Below, in pieces: positions 1-6,739 of a stretch of DNA of 18,952 nucleotides. The notes beneath the pieces are model-generated. The model had not been told where the DNA came from and did no database searches. It saw only the letters and a program-made list of their open reading frames with translations. Positions within the stretch are counted from its first letter, which is position 1, and the number at the start of each line of letters is the position of its first letter. A program made the position numbers and the translations under genes. Source of the stretch: Lachnospiraceae bacterium (GTDB lineage: Bacteria > Bacillota > Clostridia > Lachnospirales > Lachnospiraceae); NCBI GenBank assembly GCA_009774395.1, contig VSNQ01000097.1:1-18952 (forward strand), read 5' to 3'.

Positions 1-60
1 ATAAAACAGCGGCTTGTCACTGCCCTGTTTAAGTTCCGCTTTGATGAACAGAAAGTATAA
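1..60 (+). CDS. C-terminal tail of an unidentified gene (partial)
   Basis: Frame 1 is open from the window edge to a TAA at 58-60 and encodes 19 residues (IKQRLVTALFKFRFDEQKV). The fragment is too short to identify. Its only support is the open frame and its position in the accessory left end, so it may be chance. Confidence 0.25.
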   Translation: MKQRLVTALFKFRFDEQKV

Positions 61-68
61 GAAATCGC

Positions 69-97
69 TTTCATTTTGTGAAAAACGGATATATAAT
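69..97 (+). promoter_or_regulatory. weak candidate sigma-A promoter
   Basis: A perfect TATAAT lies at 92-97, upstream of the gene starting at 156. The -35 region at 69-74 (TTTCAT) is 17 bases upstream but poor. Only the -10 match supports this call. Confidence 0.25.
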
Positions 98-155
98 AAA
101 GCAACGACAAATCGGGAGTTGTTTACAATACAGGTCATGTTGTTACAGAAGGGAT

Positions 156-647
156 ATGAATAAGATGTCTAAATACAGCTTGAACATAGCAATTAAATAT
201 GGGGAAACTTTAAGAGAATTTAATGATAAATCTGAAGCTGAAGATTATTTTATTTCATATAAAGACAATTTACTAAACAGATTAAAAGCGATTAGCACCC
301 AAACGTCTGTGTTTTTTCTTGACTATACGATTGAAAGCCTAAAGAAATTAGAAAAATGGTATTTTGATTTATATGAAAAACAATCATTTGAGCAGGTGGG
401 ATTGACACAAGAAGAATTTGAAAGCATGATGTCTGTTTATTGGGGGGAGGTCATTATTAAGAATAATGAGGACGCTAAATGGGTGGTTATGGAATATCCT
501 TTTTCACAAAAAAAGTATGAATTCTTGGTGAGCAAAGGACTTTGCAGCGTGTCAGTGGTTAATAAATTTCACGACTTGTATCGCATGCAGAGCAACAAAC
601 GAAGAACTCTCTTATTTAGAGAATATAATCGGTATTTCGCAAGGTAA
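156..647 (+). CDS. uncharacterised small protein, possibly immunity-like
   Basis: I do not recognise this 163-residue protein. The open frame reaches back to 78, but the first 26 codons have no ribosome binding site. ATG 156 and ATG 165 both lie after GAAGGG at 148-153, with spacings of 2 and 11, so the start may be 165. The product looks soluble: no signal peptide or membrane segment is visible, it is rich in Lys, Glu and aromatic residues, and it ends in a basic tail (RTLLFREYNRYFAR). A second small orphan gene follows 75 bases downstream in the same direction, and a serine-recombinase remnant follows that. Small acidic/aromatic orphan proteins in such accessory blocks are often immunity proteins of polymorphic toxins, but no toxin gene is visible here, so that role is only a guess. 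Confidence 0.6.
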   Translation: MNKMSKYSLNIAIKYGETLREFNDKSEAEDYFISYKDNLLNRLKAISTQTSVFFLDYTIESLKKLEKWYFDLYEKQSFEQVGLTQEEFESMMSVYWGEVIIKNNEDAKWVVMEYPFSQKKYEFLVSKGLCSVSVVNKFHDLYRMQSNKRRTLLFREYNRYFAR

Positions 648-648
648 A

Positions 649-669
649 TTCCAGTTAGATATACTGGAA
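649..669 (+). other. short hairpin between the two small genes
   Basis: TTCCAGT (649-655) and ACTGGAA (663-669) form a 7-bp stem with a 7-base loop directly after the first gene's stop. No T-run follows, so it is not a classical terminator. It could stabilise the upstream message or be chance. Confidence 0.3.
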
Positions 670-722
670 AATTGAGATTGTCAAGGTAATAGCGTTTCAC
701 ATTGCAACAGGAGGAATAAACA

Positions 723-1190
723 ATGTCAATGATAGGCGTTTTTGGGATATGCTCAAAAAGCAATTACAATGAACGGGCAGACTTGATAAACAATGGAAAA
801 TCTGTCCAAACGGAAGACTTGATAAAAGAGATTTACAGTGAATTAGAAAATTCTGCAGCAAAACTAGAAAATGACAAGTGCTCGGGTGAAGTGTACATTG
901 CATTATTCCATTATCTTAAAACAGTTTGTGGTGTGGATGTTCGATGTGGCATGGAAGGTTTCGGAGAAGAATGGCGAAATGTAACTGGTGATTTTGACAT
1001 AATTGTGTTCCATGAAAAAGAGCGGGTGTTAGCACTGGAAGATACGATTGATTATGATGGACTTTTGCAGTTTATCAATGATTTTTTCCAGATTGATTAT
1101 GGGAATGCTGGACAGATTGCTTGGGATACCCTGCTCAATAACCTCAAAAGTACAGGGGCAGAGAATATTTTAATTTGGCATTTATTCTAA
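723..1190 (+). CDS. uncharacterised 155-residue protein
   Basis: I do not recognise this protein. ATG 723 is preceded by AGGAGG with 8-base spacing, the best ribosome binding site in the left end, so the gene is very probably expressed. The product is acidic and looks soluble, with no signal peptide or membrane helix. It has a Cys-containing middle (VCGVDVRCGMEGFGEEW, about residues 68-84) and ends in hydrophobic ILIWHLF. It lies 75 bases after another orphan gene in the same direction and is followed by a terminator at 1260-1289, so the two probably form a short transcription unit. An immunity or anti-phage role is possible from the context but nothing in the sequence shows it. Confidence 0.65.
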   Translation: MSMIGVFGICSKSNYNERADLINNGKSVQTEDLIKEIYSELENSAAKLENDKCSGEVYIALFHYLKTVCGVDVRCGMEGFGEEWRNVTGDFDIIVFHEKERVLALEDTIDYDGLLQFINDFFQIDYGNAGQIAWDTLLNNLKSTGAENILIWHLF

Positions 1191-1256
1191 CTTCCAGTTT
1201 ATGGAATTATAGCCAGCTAAAAACTGAATAACCGCCGTTGCATAGAACGGCACACC

Positions 1257-1290
1257 AAGACAGGAAATCAAGAAAAGATTTCCTGTTTTA
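1257..1290 (+). terminator. rho-independent terminator after the orphan gene pair
   Basis: ACAGGAAATC (1260-1269) and GATTTCCTGT (1277-1286) form a perfect 10-bp stem with a 7-base loop. A G-U pair and A-T pairs extend it outward, and TTTTA follows. It sits 70 bases after the stop at 1190. Confidence 0.75.
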
Positions 1291-1334
1291 TTGCGCTCAT
1301 TTTTGGCATTTTCAAAAAATGTCGGTATTATGCC

Positions 1335-1664
1335 ATGCAAAGGGATAGAAAGAAATTTTCACAAATTCCCGCCTATTCGGGTTTGTGTGATTTTGTAGAT
1401 AATAGGGAGAGAAATATCGCCGCCGCTTTGCAGAGCGAACTTTCTAAAACGCTGGAAGCCACAGCAAACGCTGAAAAGTTTATGAAAGTAGTCCGCAAGT
1501 ACACCAGCTTTAAGGAACTCACCTCTACCCTGTTGTGGGAGTTTGTGGAGAAAATCGTAATCCACGAATCGGAAGCCCTTGACGGGAAACGCCGAGGGAA
1601 GCTCCGCAGACAGGAAATCGAAATCTATTACTCTTTTGTCGGCAAGGTAGAATTGCCCGACTAA
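1335..1664 (+). pseudogene. C-terminal remnant of a large serine recombinase (DUF4368 region)
   Basis: The last about 85 codons encode a coiled segment followed by VRKYTSFKELTSTLLWEFVEKI..HESE and an ending IEIYYSFVGKVELPD. This is the pattern of the DUF4368 C-terminus of TnpX/TndX-type large serine recombinases of clostridial transposons. Those proteins are about 500-600 residues; here the catalytic resolvase domain, the recombinase domain and the zinc ribbon are all missing. The first about 25 codons do not resemble the family, and no ribosome binding site precedes ATG 1335, so the open frame is probably a deletion product rather than a gene. Codons from about 1417 are richer in GC than the flanking genes, which fits transfer. 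The remnant ends about 115 bases from the convergent aroQ gene, so the element-chromosome junction probably lies at 1665-1780. Confidence 0.75.
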
Positions 1665-1779
1665 AGCCCGACCTGTCCGGCAGTCAGCCAGATAGGGAAC
1701 GGCAAAATTTTTTACACTTCTTTTATTTCTTTATCTCACATGAGCAAACTCTCTCGACTATCAATCTATAAAATTACTT

Positions 1780-2214
1780 TTACTGCGATTTATCCAATAT
1801 ATAATCAATCGCCATTAAGTACCCATCAAATCCATGCCCGTATATTTGATAATCGCAGGCATCCTTCGTTACAGAAATACGGCGAAATTCTTCTCTTTTT
1901 GTAATATCTGAAATATGAATTTCAACTTTTGGCACTGTAATGCTTGCCAGCGCATCCCGAATCGCATATGAATAATGCGTATATGCGCCCGGATTTATAA
2001 CAATCCCCTGTGTTTTGTTAAAATACGCTTCTTGTATTTTATCAATAATAGCACCCTCATGATTGGATTGAAAACATTCTATTTCACAGCCTGTTTCCTT
2101 TGCCTTATTTTGTATTATATTAACTAAATCATTATAATCCTGTGTTCCATAAATGCCTTTTTCCCGAATGCCAAGAAAATTTAAGTTTGGCCCATTTATT
2201 ACTAGCAGCTTCAT
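1780..2214 (-). CDS. aroQ: 3-dehydroquinate dehydratase, type II
   Basis: This cytoplasmic enzyme converts 3-dehydroquinate to 3-dehydroshikimate in the shikimate pathway and normally forms dodecamers. The 144-residue length is typical. Visible motifs are NGPNLNFLGIRE (7-18) with the lid Arg17 and Tyr22, QSNHEG (49-54), NPGAYTH (74-80), the substrate-binding EIHISD (98-103) and FRRIS (110-114). The start is clear, with AGGAAGGAG just upstream. In many Clostridia aroQ follows aroE and aroK directly; here about 6.7 kb of sugar genes and their regulator separate it from aroK. A 526-base spacer with a hairpin and a repeat lies upstream, so it probably needs its own promoter. A mobile-element remnant abuts its 3' side. 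Confidence 0.95.
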   Translation of the reverse strand: MKLLVINGPNLNFLGIREKGIYGTQDYNDLVNIIQNKAKETGCEIECFQSNHEGAIIDKIQEAYFNKTQGIVINPGAYTHYSYAIRDALASITVPKVEIHISDITKREEFRRISVTKDACDYQIYGHGFDGYLMAIDYILDKSQ

Positions 2215-2282
2215 TTCTACTCCTTCCTATTATTTCAAATTCTATGATTTTTTGTTGCTGTTCACTCCATTCCAGTAACAGG

Positions 2283-2333
2283 TAAAAATCCATTTGCAAT
2301 ACGAACTGCATTCATTATGCAAATGGATTTTTA
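2283..2333. terminator. strong AT-rich hairpin, possible bidirectional terminator
   Basis: TAAAAATCCATTTGCA (2283-2298) pairs perfectly with 2318-2333: a 16-bp stem with a 19-base loop. The outer stem is A/T-rich, so either strand ends the hairpin with a run of T. It lies 69 bases upstream of aroQ and downstream of the sugar cluster, where it could stop read-through into aroQ. Confidence 0.5.
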
Positions 2334-2477
2334 CTTCTATATGTACGTCTTCGTACAGATTTAGCAATAAATACTAAACTCTGTGTGAATCGTAACGATT
2401 TTTCATTAAAATTCTATAAATATTTTGTTAAAAAACCGAGCAGCAGAACAACTTCTGGCTATCTATTCCACCAAAAT

Positions 2478-2597
2478 AAGGAATTGCTCTTTATGCCTTT
2501 GCCTCCTATGCCTGCGATTATCTTCTAATTACAAAGTAATTTGCATAGGAACATTTATACGGCGTACTTGACACAAGTAATTTCTGAACAATTCCTT
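2478..2597. repeat. family 2 palindromic repeat, copy 1
   Basis: It is bounded by AAGGAATTG (2478-2486) and its inverse CAATTCCTT (2589-2597). Read on the minus strand, the interior shares CGCCGTATAAA and AATCGCAGGC-type segments with the copy at 7811-7968. Its right end (2570-2597) closely matches the palindrome at 18218-18262. No coding capacity is visible, so it is MITE-like or REP-like. Confidence 0.6.
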
Positions 2598-2741
2598 AGC
2601 ACTCGCTATTTACGCCATCGCCGCGTTATCGTCAGTCAACAATGCCACCATATCGCTTTCTTCCTCCGCCTTGCACTGATACAAATATCAATCACTTAAT
2701 ATACAAGGATTAAGAAAACGGTGTACAAGTAAGCACTAATT

Positions 2742-3521
2742 TTATTTTATCATTAATTTACGTATAAAATCAATAGTAAAATCTACACCTTTGTCCCCCA
2801 ATTCACCCCGCCAGTTTTCAGAATGTGGTTCAATGCTTAAGCCGCCTTGATAACCTTTAGCATATAAAATTGCAAGGAATGCTCCCCAGTTTGTTATATC
2901 CATTCCTGCTGGCGGATCGTCAAAGCGTTTTCCGTCAATTGTAAGTGCCCCCTTGATATGAACATGAATAAAACGTTCTCCCCAATCCTTCGCTTCTTGT
3001 AAATAATCTCCTCCTGCATAAATACTATGTGAAGTATCATATTTAATATACAAATCCTTTAAATATCCATGAATTATAGTGAAAGCCATCGGATCGCAGA
3101 CAAAATTATTCCATCTGCAATTATATGTAGCAATTTTGACACCCTTCTCTTTTCCATAAGCGATGAGTTTTTCAAAATATGAAATTGCAAGTGAACAATT
3201 TTCATAATAAGAGAGTTCCTCTATATAATTACATCCCGTAATATAAATAGTGCATCCAAGTTTTGCTGCTGCATCAATTAGCTTGCACTCCAAAGAAAGT
3301 TCTTCTTTGCAGATTCCCTCTTTACAAATACGTCCGCTTCCCCATCGGCCAACCGCTTGAACAGGAAGTTCATAACGCTCACTGTATCCTTTGATTTCAT
3401 CAACGTGTTTCAGAAATTCCTCTGCTCGGTCATTCACATCCAATTCCACAAAGGATAGCCCTTTTTCCTTTACTCTTTTAAAATCCTCTTCCTGAATCCA
3501 AGAAATCATTCCCAGCGTCAT
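2742..3521 (-). CDS. TIM-barrel protein of the xylose isomerase-like / sugar phosphate isomerase superfamily (TIM-A)
   Basis: The 259-residue single-domain protein is probably cytoplasmic and metal-dependent, acting on a sugar or cyclitol intermediate. Family-like segments are FVELDVND near the N-terminus, IKYDTSHSIYAGGDY, FIHVHIKGA and LSIEPHS near the C-terminus; they supply Asp, His, His and Glu at the usual metal-site strands. Where most relatives have a Glu (ALENH or ALELH), this protein has KIATYNCRWNN, so one usual ligand is absent. The open frame extends to 3575, but GGGAG lies 5 bases before ATG 3521, so I chose that start. It follows the oxidoreductase gene 3588-4664 with a 66-base gap and is the last gene of the cluster. 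Isomerase, dehydratase, lyase and hydratase are all possible. Confidence 0.85.
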   Translation of the reverse strand: MTLGMISWIQEEDFKRVKEKGLSFVELDVNDRAEEFLKHVDEIKGYSERYELPVQAVGRWGSGRICKEGICKEELSLECKLIDAAAKLGCTIYITGCNYIEELSYYENCSLAISYFEKLIAYGKEKGVKIATYNCRWNNFVCDPMAFTIIHGYLKDLYIKYDTSHSIYAGGDYLQEAKDWGERFIHVHIKGALTIDGKRFDDPPAGMDITNWGAFLAILYAKGYQGGLSIEPHSENWRGELGDKGVDFTIDFIRKLMIK

Positions 3522-3587
3522 TCTAACTCCCATCCTTTCCTTATCAACCTCTAAAACCTTTTTCTTCCATTTCACATAAGCAAGCTA

Positions 3588-4664
3588 TTACGCAAAATAA
3601 ATGGTTTTTCCTGTTTTTGCAGACTCATAAATTGCCTCCAAAATCTGTGTTACTACCATAGCCTGCTCTGGAAATACTGTTAATGGTTTTCCATCCACAA
3701 TTGCTTCATAAAATACTTTCTGTTCTGTATCTTCTGGTTTATCTGCCGTACCATCATAAAATGCGACACCACCTGCATTCAAATCTGGTTTCTCAACACA
3801 TTGTCTGCCATACTGTACACGGTTAATGCGTAAACCATCCTTCATATCTGCACCAGCCTTCGTTCCACAGAGCGTTGTTTTTGCTTCGTCCACTTCCAAA
3901 CTATTTAGTGCCCATGAAGCTTCCAAATGAATAGTTGCGCCATTTTTCATTTTAATAAAACCGAATGCGGAATCTTCAACCGTAAACACTTCCGGATCCC
4001 AGTCCCCCCACGCATTACCAGTATCCTTCTGATCTGCCAACTTGCGAAATACGGAACCAGTTACAGATTCTGGCTCGTAATTATCCATCATCCAAAGTGT
4101 CAGATCCAATGCGTGCGTTCCAATATCAATTAACGGCCCACCGCCTTGTTTCTCTGCATCCAAAAATACGCCCCAAGTGGGAACTGCTCTTCTGCGGATC
4201 GCGTGTGCCTTTGCATAATAAACTTCTCCAAGATCACCGTTGGCACAAGCTTTTTTAAGATATTGCGAATCGCCTCTGTAACGATTCTGATATCCTATTG
4301 TCAGAATCTTTCCAGTTTCTTTTGCTGTCTGAACCATTTCCTTTGCTTCTGCAAAAGTTTTTGCCATAGGTTTTTCACACATAACATGCTTACCTGCTTT
4401 CATCGCTGCTATCGCCACAGGTGCATGTGCATTATTGGGGGTCAACACATAAACTGCGTCCAATTCCTCTTGAATTAAATTCTGATAATCTGTATAAACA
4501 CGCGCATCACTTGTACCAAACTCTTTTTTTGCTTTGACAGCACGCTCTTCTATCAAGTCACAAAAAGCTACGATATTAAAATTTCCATTTTTTTTCATTG
4601 CTGGTAAATGCTTTGCATTTGCAATACCACCACATCCTACAACTCCAACATTTAACGTTTTCAT
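3588..4664 (-). CDS. Gfo/Idh/MocA family NAD(P)-dependent oxidoreductase (OX-1)
   Basis: This is a 358-residue cytoplasmic dehydrogenase of the Gfo/Idh/MocA family, whose members oxidise or reduce sugar or cyclitol hydroxyls. The N-terminal Rossmann fold has VGVVGCGGIA (about 6-15) and an acidic residue after the second strand (CDL, 35-37). The family EKP motif is at 97-99. The C-terminal substrate domain has GGGPLIDIGTH, giving the usual Asp180 and His184. The frame runs to 4679, but GGAG lies 9 bases before ATG 4664, which also matches the usual N-terminus. TIM-A follows 66 bases downstream. Upstream, a 104-base palindromic repeat separates it from the next TIM-barrel gene, so expression may be partly uncoupled from the front of the operon. 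Substrate unknown. Confidence 0.93.
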   Translation of the reverse strand: MKTLNVGVVGCGGIANAKHLPAMKKNGNFNIVAFCDLIEERAVKAKKEFGTSDARVYTDYQNLIQEELDAVYVLTPNNAHAPVAIAAMKAGKHVMCEKPMAKTFAEAKEMVQTAKETGKILTIGYQNRYRGDSQYLKKACANGDLGEVYYAKAHAIRRRAVPTWGVFLDAEKQGGGPLIDIGTHALDLTLWMMDNYEPESVTGSVFRKLADQKDTGNAWGDWDPEVFTVEDSAFGFIKMKNGATIHLEASWALNSLEVDEAKTTLCGTKAGADMKDGLRINRVQYGRQCVEKPDLNAGGVAFYDGTADKPEDTEQKVFYEAIVDGKPLTVFPEQAMVVTQILEAIYESAKTGKTIYFA

Positions 4665-4703
4665 ACTATTTTTCTCCATTTTGCTATTTTTTTACGCTTT
4701 ATT

Positions 4704-4807
4704 TATACTTACGAACGATTAGATTTTCCTTTCTGCACAGCACGTATTGCACGCTTATGCAATATGGGCTATGCAGAAATTGGAAAATCTTAACGGTCGT
4801 CAGTATA
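4704..4807. repeat. family 1 MITE-like element, full copy 1 (104 bases)
   Basis: The left end TATACTTACGAACGATTAGA is mirrored at the right end, which read inverted begins TATACTGACGACCGTTAAGA; the match continues into GATTTTCC and TTTCTGCA, giving arms of about 34-36 bases. A central hairpin (ATTGCA/TGCAAT) fills the middle. It is nearly identical to the copy at 15296-15399. No open frame is present, so transposition in trans is likely if it moves at all. TA-rich outer bases suggest a TA-type target. Its right end supplies the stop codon of the neighbouring gene. Confidence 0.85.
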
Positions 4808-5561
4808 GACAACTTTTTACACAATTCAAACTTTTTTTCATATTTTCCATAGGGCTTCCATATGTATGGCTGTCCTGCTCAACCACAAGCCACTGTGCAC
4901 CACTCTCAATTGCAGCTGGTACAACAGCCTGTGCATCAACCTCGCCATCCCCTACTGCCACCAGTACAACTTCTTCATCTTTAACAATAAAATCTTTTAT
5001 ATGCACTACTGGACATCGTCCACTGTATTGATGCAGATAGGTAACCGGATCCGCACCGCCAACTTTTACCCAGCACAAATCAAGCTCCGTTTTTAACTTC
5101 TCAGAAGGAATTGTATCATAAAATGCATCTAACTGATAACCGCCCTCTGGTGTTTTTTGGAATTCAAAGTTATGATTGTGGTATAGCAGCTCCATTCCTG
5201 CCTGTGCACATTTTTCAGAAATTTTTTCCATCAACTGAAGGGTTTCCTGATATTGGCTTCCACCATACCACCTTTCTTGATTCAAGTAAGGAACGACCAC
5301 ATACTTACATCCAATTTCCTGATAAATCTGCACCGTTTTATCCATATCCATTTTCAATTCATCAATTGGTACATGAGCGCTAACTGCCTGCAAACCAACA
5401 CGTTTTAAACAATTGCGGATTTCTTCCACAGATTTGCCATAAAGCCCTGCCAATTCTACGCCATCATACCCCATATCCGCAAGCTGCTGCATTGTTTTCT
5501 CAAAATCTGCTGCTGCCTCCTCCCGCACTGAATACACCTGTGCCGCAACTGGTACTTTCAT
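4800..5561 (-). CDS. TIM-barrel protein of the xylose isomerase-like / sugar phosphate isomerase superfamily (TIM-B)
   Basis: The 253-residue single-domain protein is probably a cytoplasmic metal-dependent isomerase, lyase or hydratase acting on a sugar. Visible segments are YDGVELAGLYG (32-42), YHNHNFEF (127-134), ELDLCWVKVGGADP (159-172), VVHIKDF (185-191), VGDGEVD (203-209) and VVEQDSH (226-232). These provide the Glu/Asp/His set of the family. GGAG lies 10 bases before ATG 5561. It is the third gene of the cluster, between OX-2 and OX-1. Its last two codons and the TGA stop lie inside the end of the repeat at 4704-4807, so the C-terminus may have been cut or replaced when the repeat arrived. 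The length is still normal for the family. Confidence 0.9.
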   Translation of the reverse strand: MKVPVAAQVYSVREEAAADFEKTMQQLADMGYDGVELAGLYGKSVEEIRNCLKRVGLQAVSAHVPIDELKMDMDKTVQIYQEIGCKYVVVPYLNQERWYGGSQYQETLQLMEKISEKCAQAGMELLYHNHNFEFQKTPEGGYQLDAFYDTIPSEKLKTELDLCWVKVGGADPVTYLHQYSGRCPVVHIKDFIVKDEEVVLVAVGDGEVDAQAVVPAAIESGAQWLVVEQDSHTYGSPMENMKKSLNCVKSCLY

Positions 5562-5610
5562 TATAAAACAACTCCTTTTCTTTTTTATTTTTCTATTATT
5601 TGCACATTTA

Positions 5611-5642
5611 GTAACAGTTCAGATAACCCATTGAACTGTTAC
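5611..5642. other. intercistronic hairpin
   Basis: GTAACAGTTCA (5611-5621) and TGAACTGTTAC (5632-5642) form a perfect 11-bp stem with a 10-base loop, between OX-2 and TIM-B. No T-run follows on the minus strand, so it is not a standard terminator. It may protect or process the mRNA, or be an operator. Confidence 0.55.
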
Positions 5643-5686
5643 CACAATTATTCTATTTGCCCAAAAGCCAAGCCTTTGCTTGCCAT

Positions 5687-6739
5687 TTATTCCTCAAATC
5701 GTATCACCCGACAATTCTGTGCCGACGCAAAAATTGCTTCCATAACACGCATAACCCGCGCCACTTCATCTAATTGAATCCGACTTTCTTCCTGCCCTTC
5801 CAGCACAGACATCACATTCTGATAAAATTCACAAATATCACTCTTTTCTTCTGGACGTTCCTCTTTAAAAATACTGTCTTCCCGCCGCGGTGCCATTGTC
5901 TTTGTCAATCCGGCTGCCGTCCGCACTGGTACCACATCTTCTTCATTTACACCGCAGGCTCGCACAATTTTTAGGTTCTCACCCCAATCTTGAATCATTG
6001 CTGTACCATCTGTCCCCAGCACGTACCAACGTGGGAGATTGATAAAATTGCTTGTACCTACTTCCACAATCATGTGAACCCCATTTGCAAATCCCAAATC
6101 CGCCGTAAATCCATCATCCACCAATTGATTGGTTACATTGGTTAATGTAGCGTAAATTGTTTTAAGTGGTATGCTAGGAAACAGCAGTAGTGCCTGATCC
6201 AAAAGATGTACGCCCCAATCAAGTACCATACCGCCGCCATGCTCTTTTTCCTGCCGCCAATCTCCCGGAATTCCACGTGAACCATGCACTCTCGACTCAA
6301 TTTTAAATATTTCACCCAGCGTGCCTTCCTCTACTACTTTTTTCACCGTTAAGAAATCTTCATCCCAACGTCGATTCTGATGTACCGTTAAAAATCTGCC
6401 ATACGTTTTAGAGGCTTCTATCATCTGTTGTAAATCTGCGGAACACAGTGTAACGGGCTTTTCACTAACTACATTTTTTCCTGCCGCCATTGCAGCAATT
6501 GCAATACTCTTATGCACATCATTGGGCGTTGCCACCAATACTAGATCCACGGTTTCATCAGCCAGAAGATCTTCAAAACTTTTGTATACATAAATCTGTC
6601 GAGAACGTGCATACTCTTGGCGTTCCTTTTTAATATCCCAAATACCTGATACGGAAAGATTCTCTATTTTTTCAATTAAATCATAATGCCAGCCTGCCAT
6701 ACCGCCAAAACCAACTATTGCTAAATTATGCTTTTTCAT
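5687..6739 (-). CDS. Gfo/Idh/MocA family NAD(P)-dependent oxidoreductase (OX-2)
   Basis: This is a 350-residue cytoplasmic dehydrogenase of the same family as OX-1 but clearly divergent from it. The Rossmann motif is AIVGFGGMAG (7-16), EKP is at 93-95, and GGGMVLDWGVH gives Asp174 and His178. The open frame extends to a TTG at 6745. I prefer ATG 6739 because it overlaps the upstream TGA as ATGA, the usual translational coupling; the TTG has better spacing to AGGAAG, so it remains possible. Coupling to TIM-C implies the two proteins work together, for example oxidising a sugar hydroxyl to a keto group and then acting on the keto-sugar. An 11-bp hairpin follows before TIM-B. Confidence 0.93.
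   Translation of the reverse strand: MKKHNLAIVGFGGMAGWHYDLIEKIENLSVSGIWDIKKERQEYARSRQIYVYKSFEDLLADETVDLVLVATPNDVHKSIAIAAMAAGKNVVSEKPVTLCSADLQQMIEASKTYGRFLTVHQNRRWDEDFLTVKKVVEEGTLGEIFKIESRVHGSRGIPGDWRQEKEHGGGMVLDWGVHLLDQALLLFPSIPLKTIYATLTNVTNQLVDDGFTADLGFANGVHMIVEVGTSNFINLPRWYVLGTDGTAMIQDWGENLKIVRACGVNEEDVVPVRTAAGLTKTMAPRREDSIFKEERPEEKSDICEFYQNVMSVLEGQEESRIQLDEVARVMRVMEAIFASAQNCRVIRFEE

Larger units (their letters stand above)
2215..2741. other. 527-base spacer upstream of aroQ
   Basis: No gene is recognised here. It holds a strong hairpin (2283-2333), a small hairpin with TGTACG/CGTACA arms (2342-2357), and a family 2 palindromic repeat (2478-2597). The sequence after the repeat (2598-2700) is more GC-rich than its surroundings and may be a further part of that repeat. 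No convincing aroQ promoter was found. Confidence 0.6.

Noticed and set aside
78..155. Upstream extension of the first small gene
   Set aside because: The 26 extra codons have no ribosome binding site and an atypical Cys/Arg-rich composition; ATG 156 or 165 fits GAAGGG.
2598..2700. Short coding tail on the minus strand (reads KAEEESDMVALLTDDNAAMA then stop)
   Set aside because: The segment is short, has no start, and probably belongs to repeat DNA next to the family 2 element.
5611..5642. Terminator within the sugar cluster
   Set aside because: The 11-bp hairpin has no T-run on the minus strand, so it is recorded only as a hairpin.
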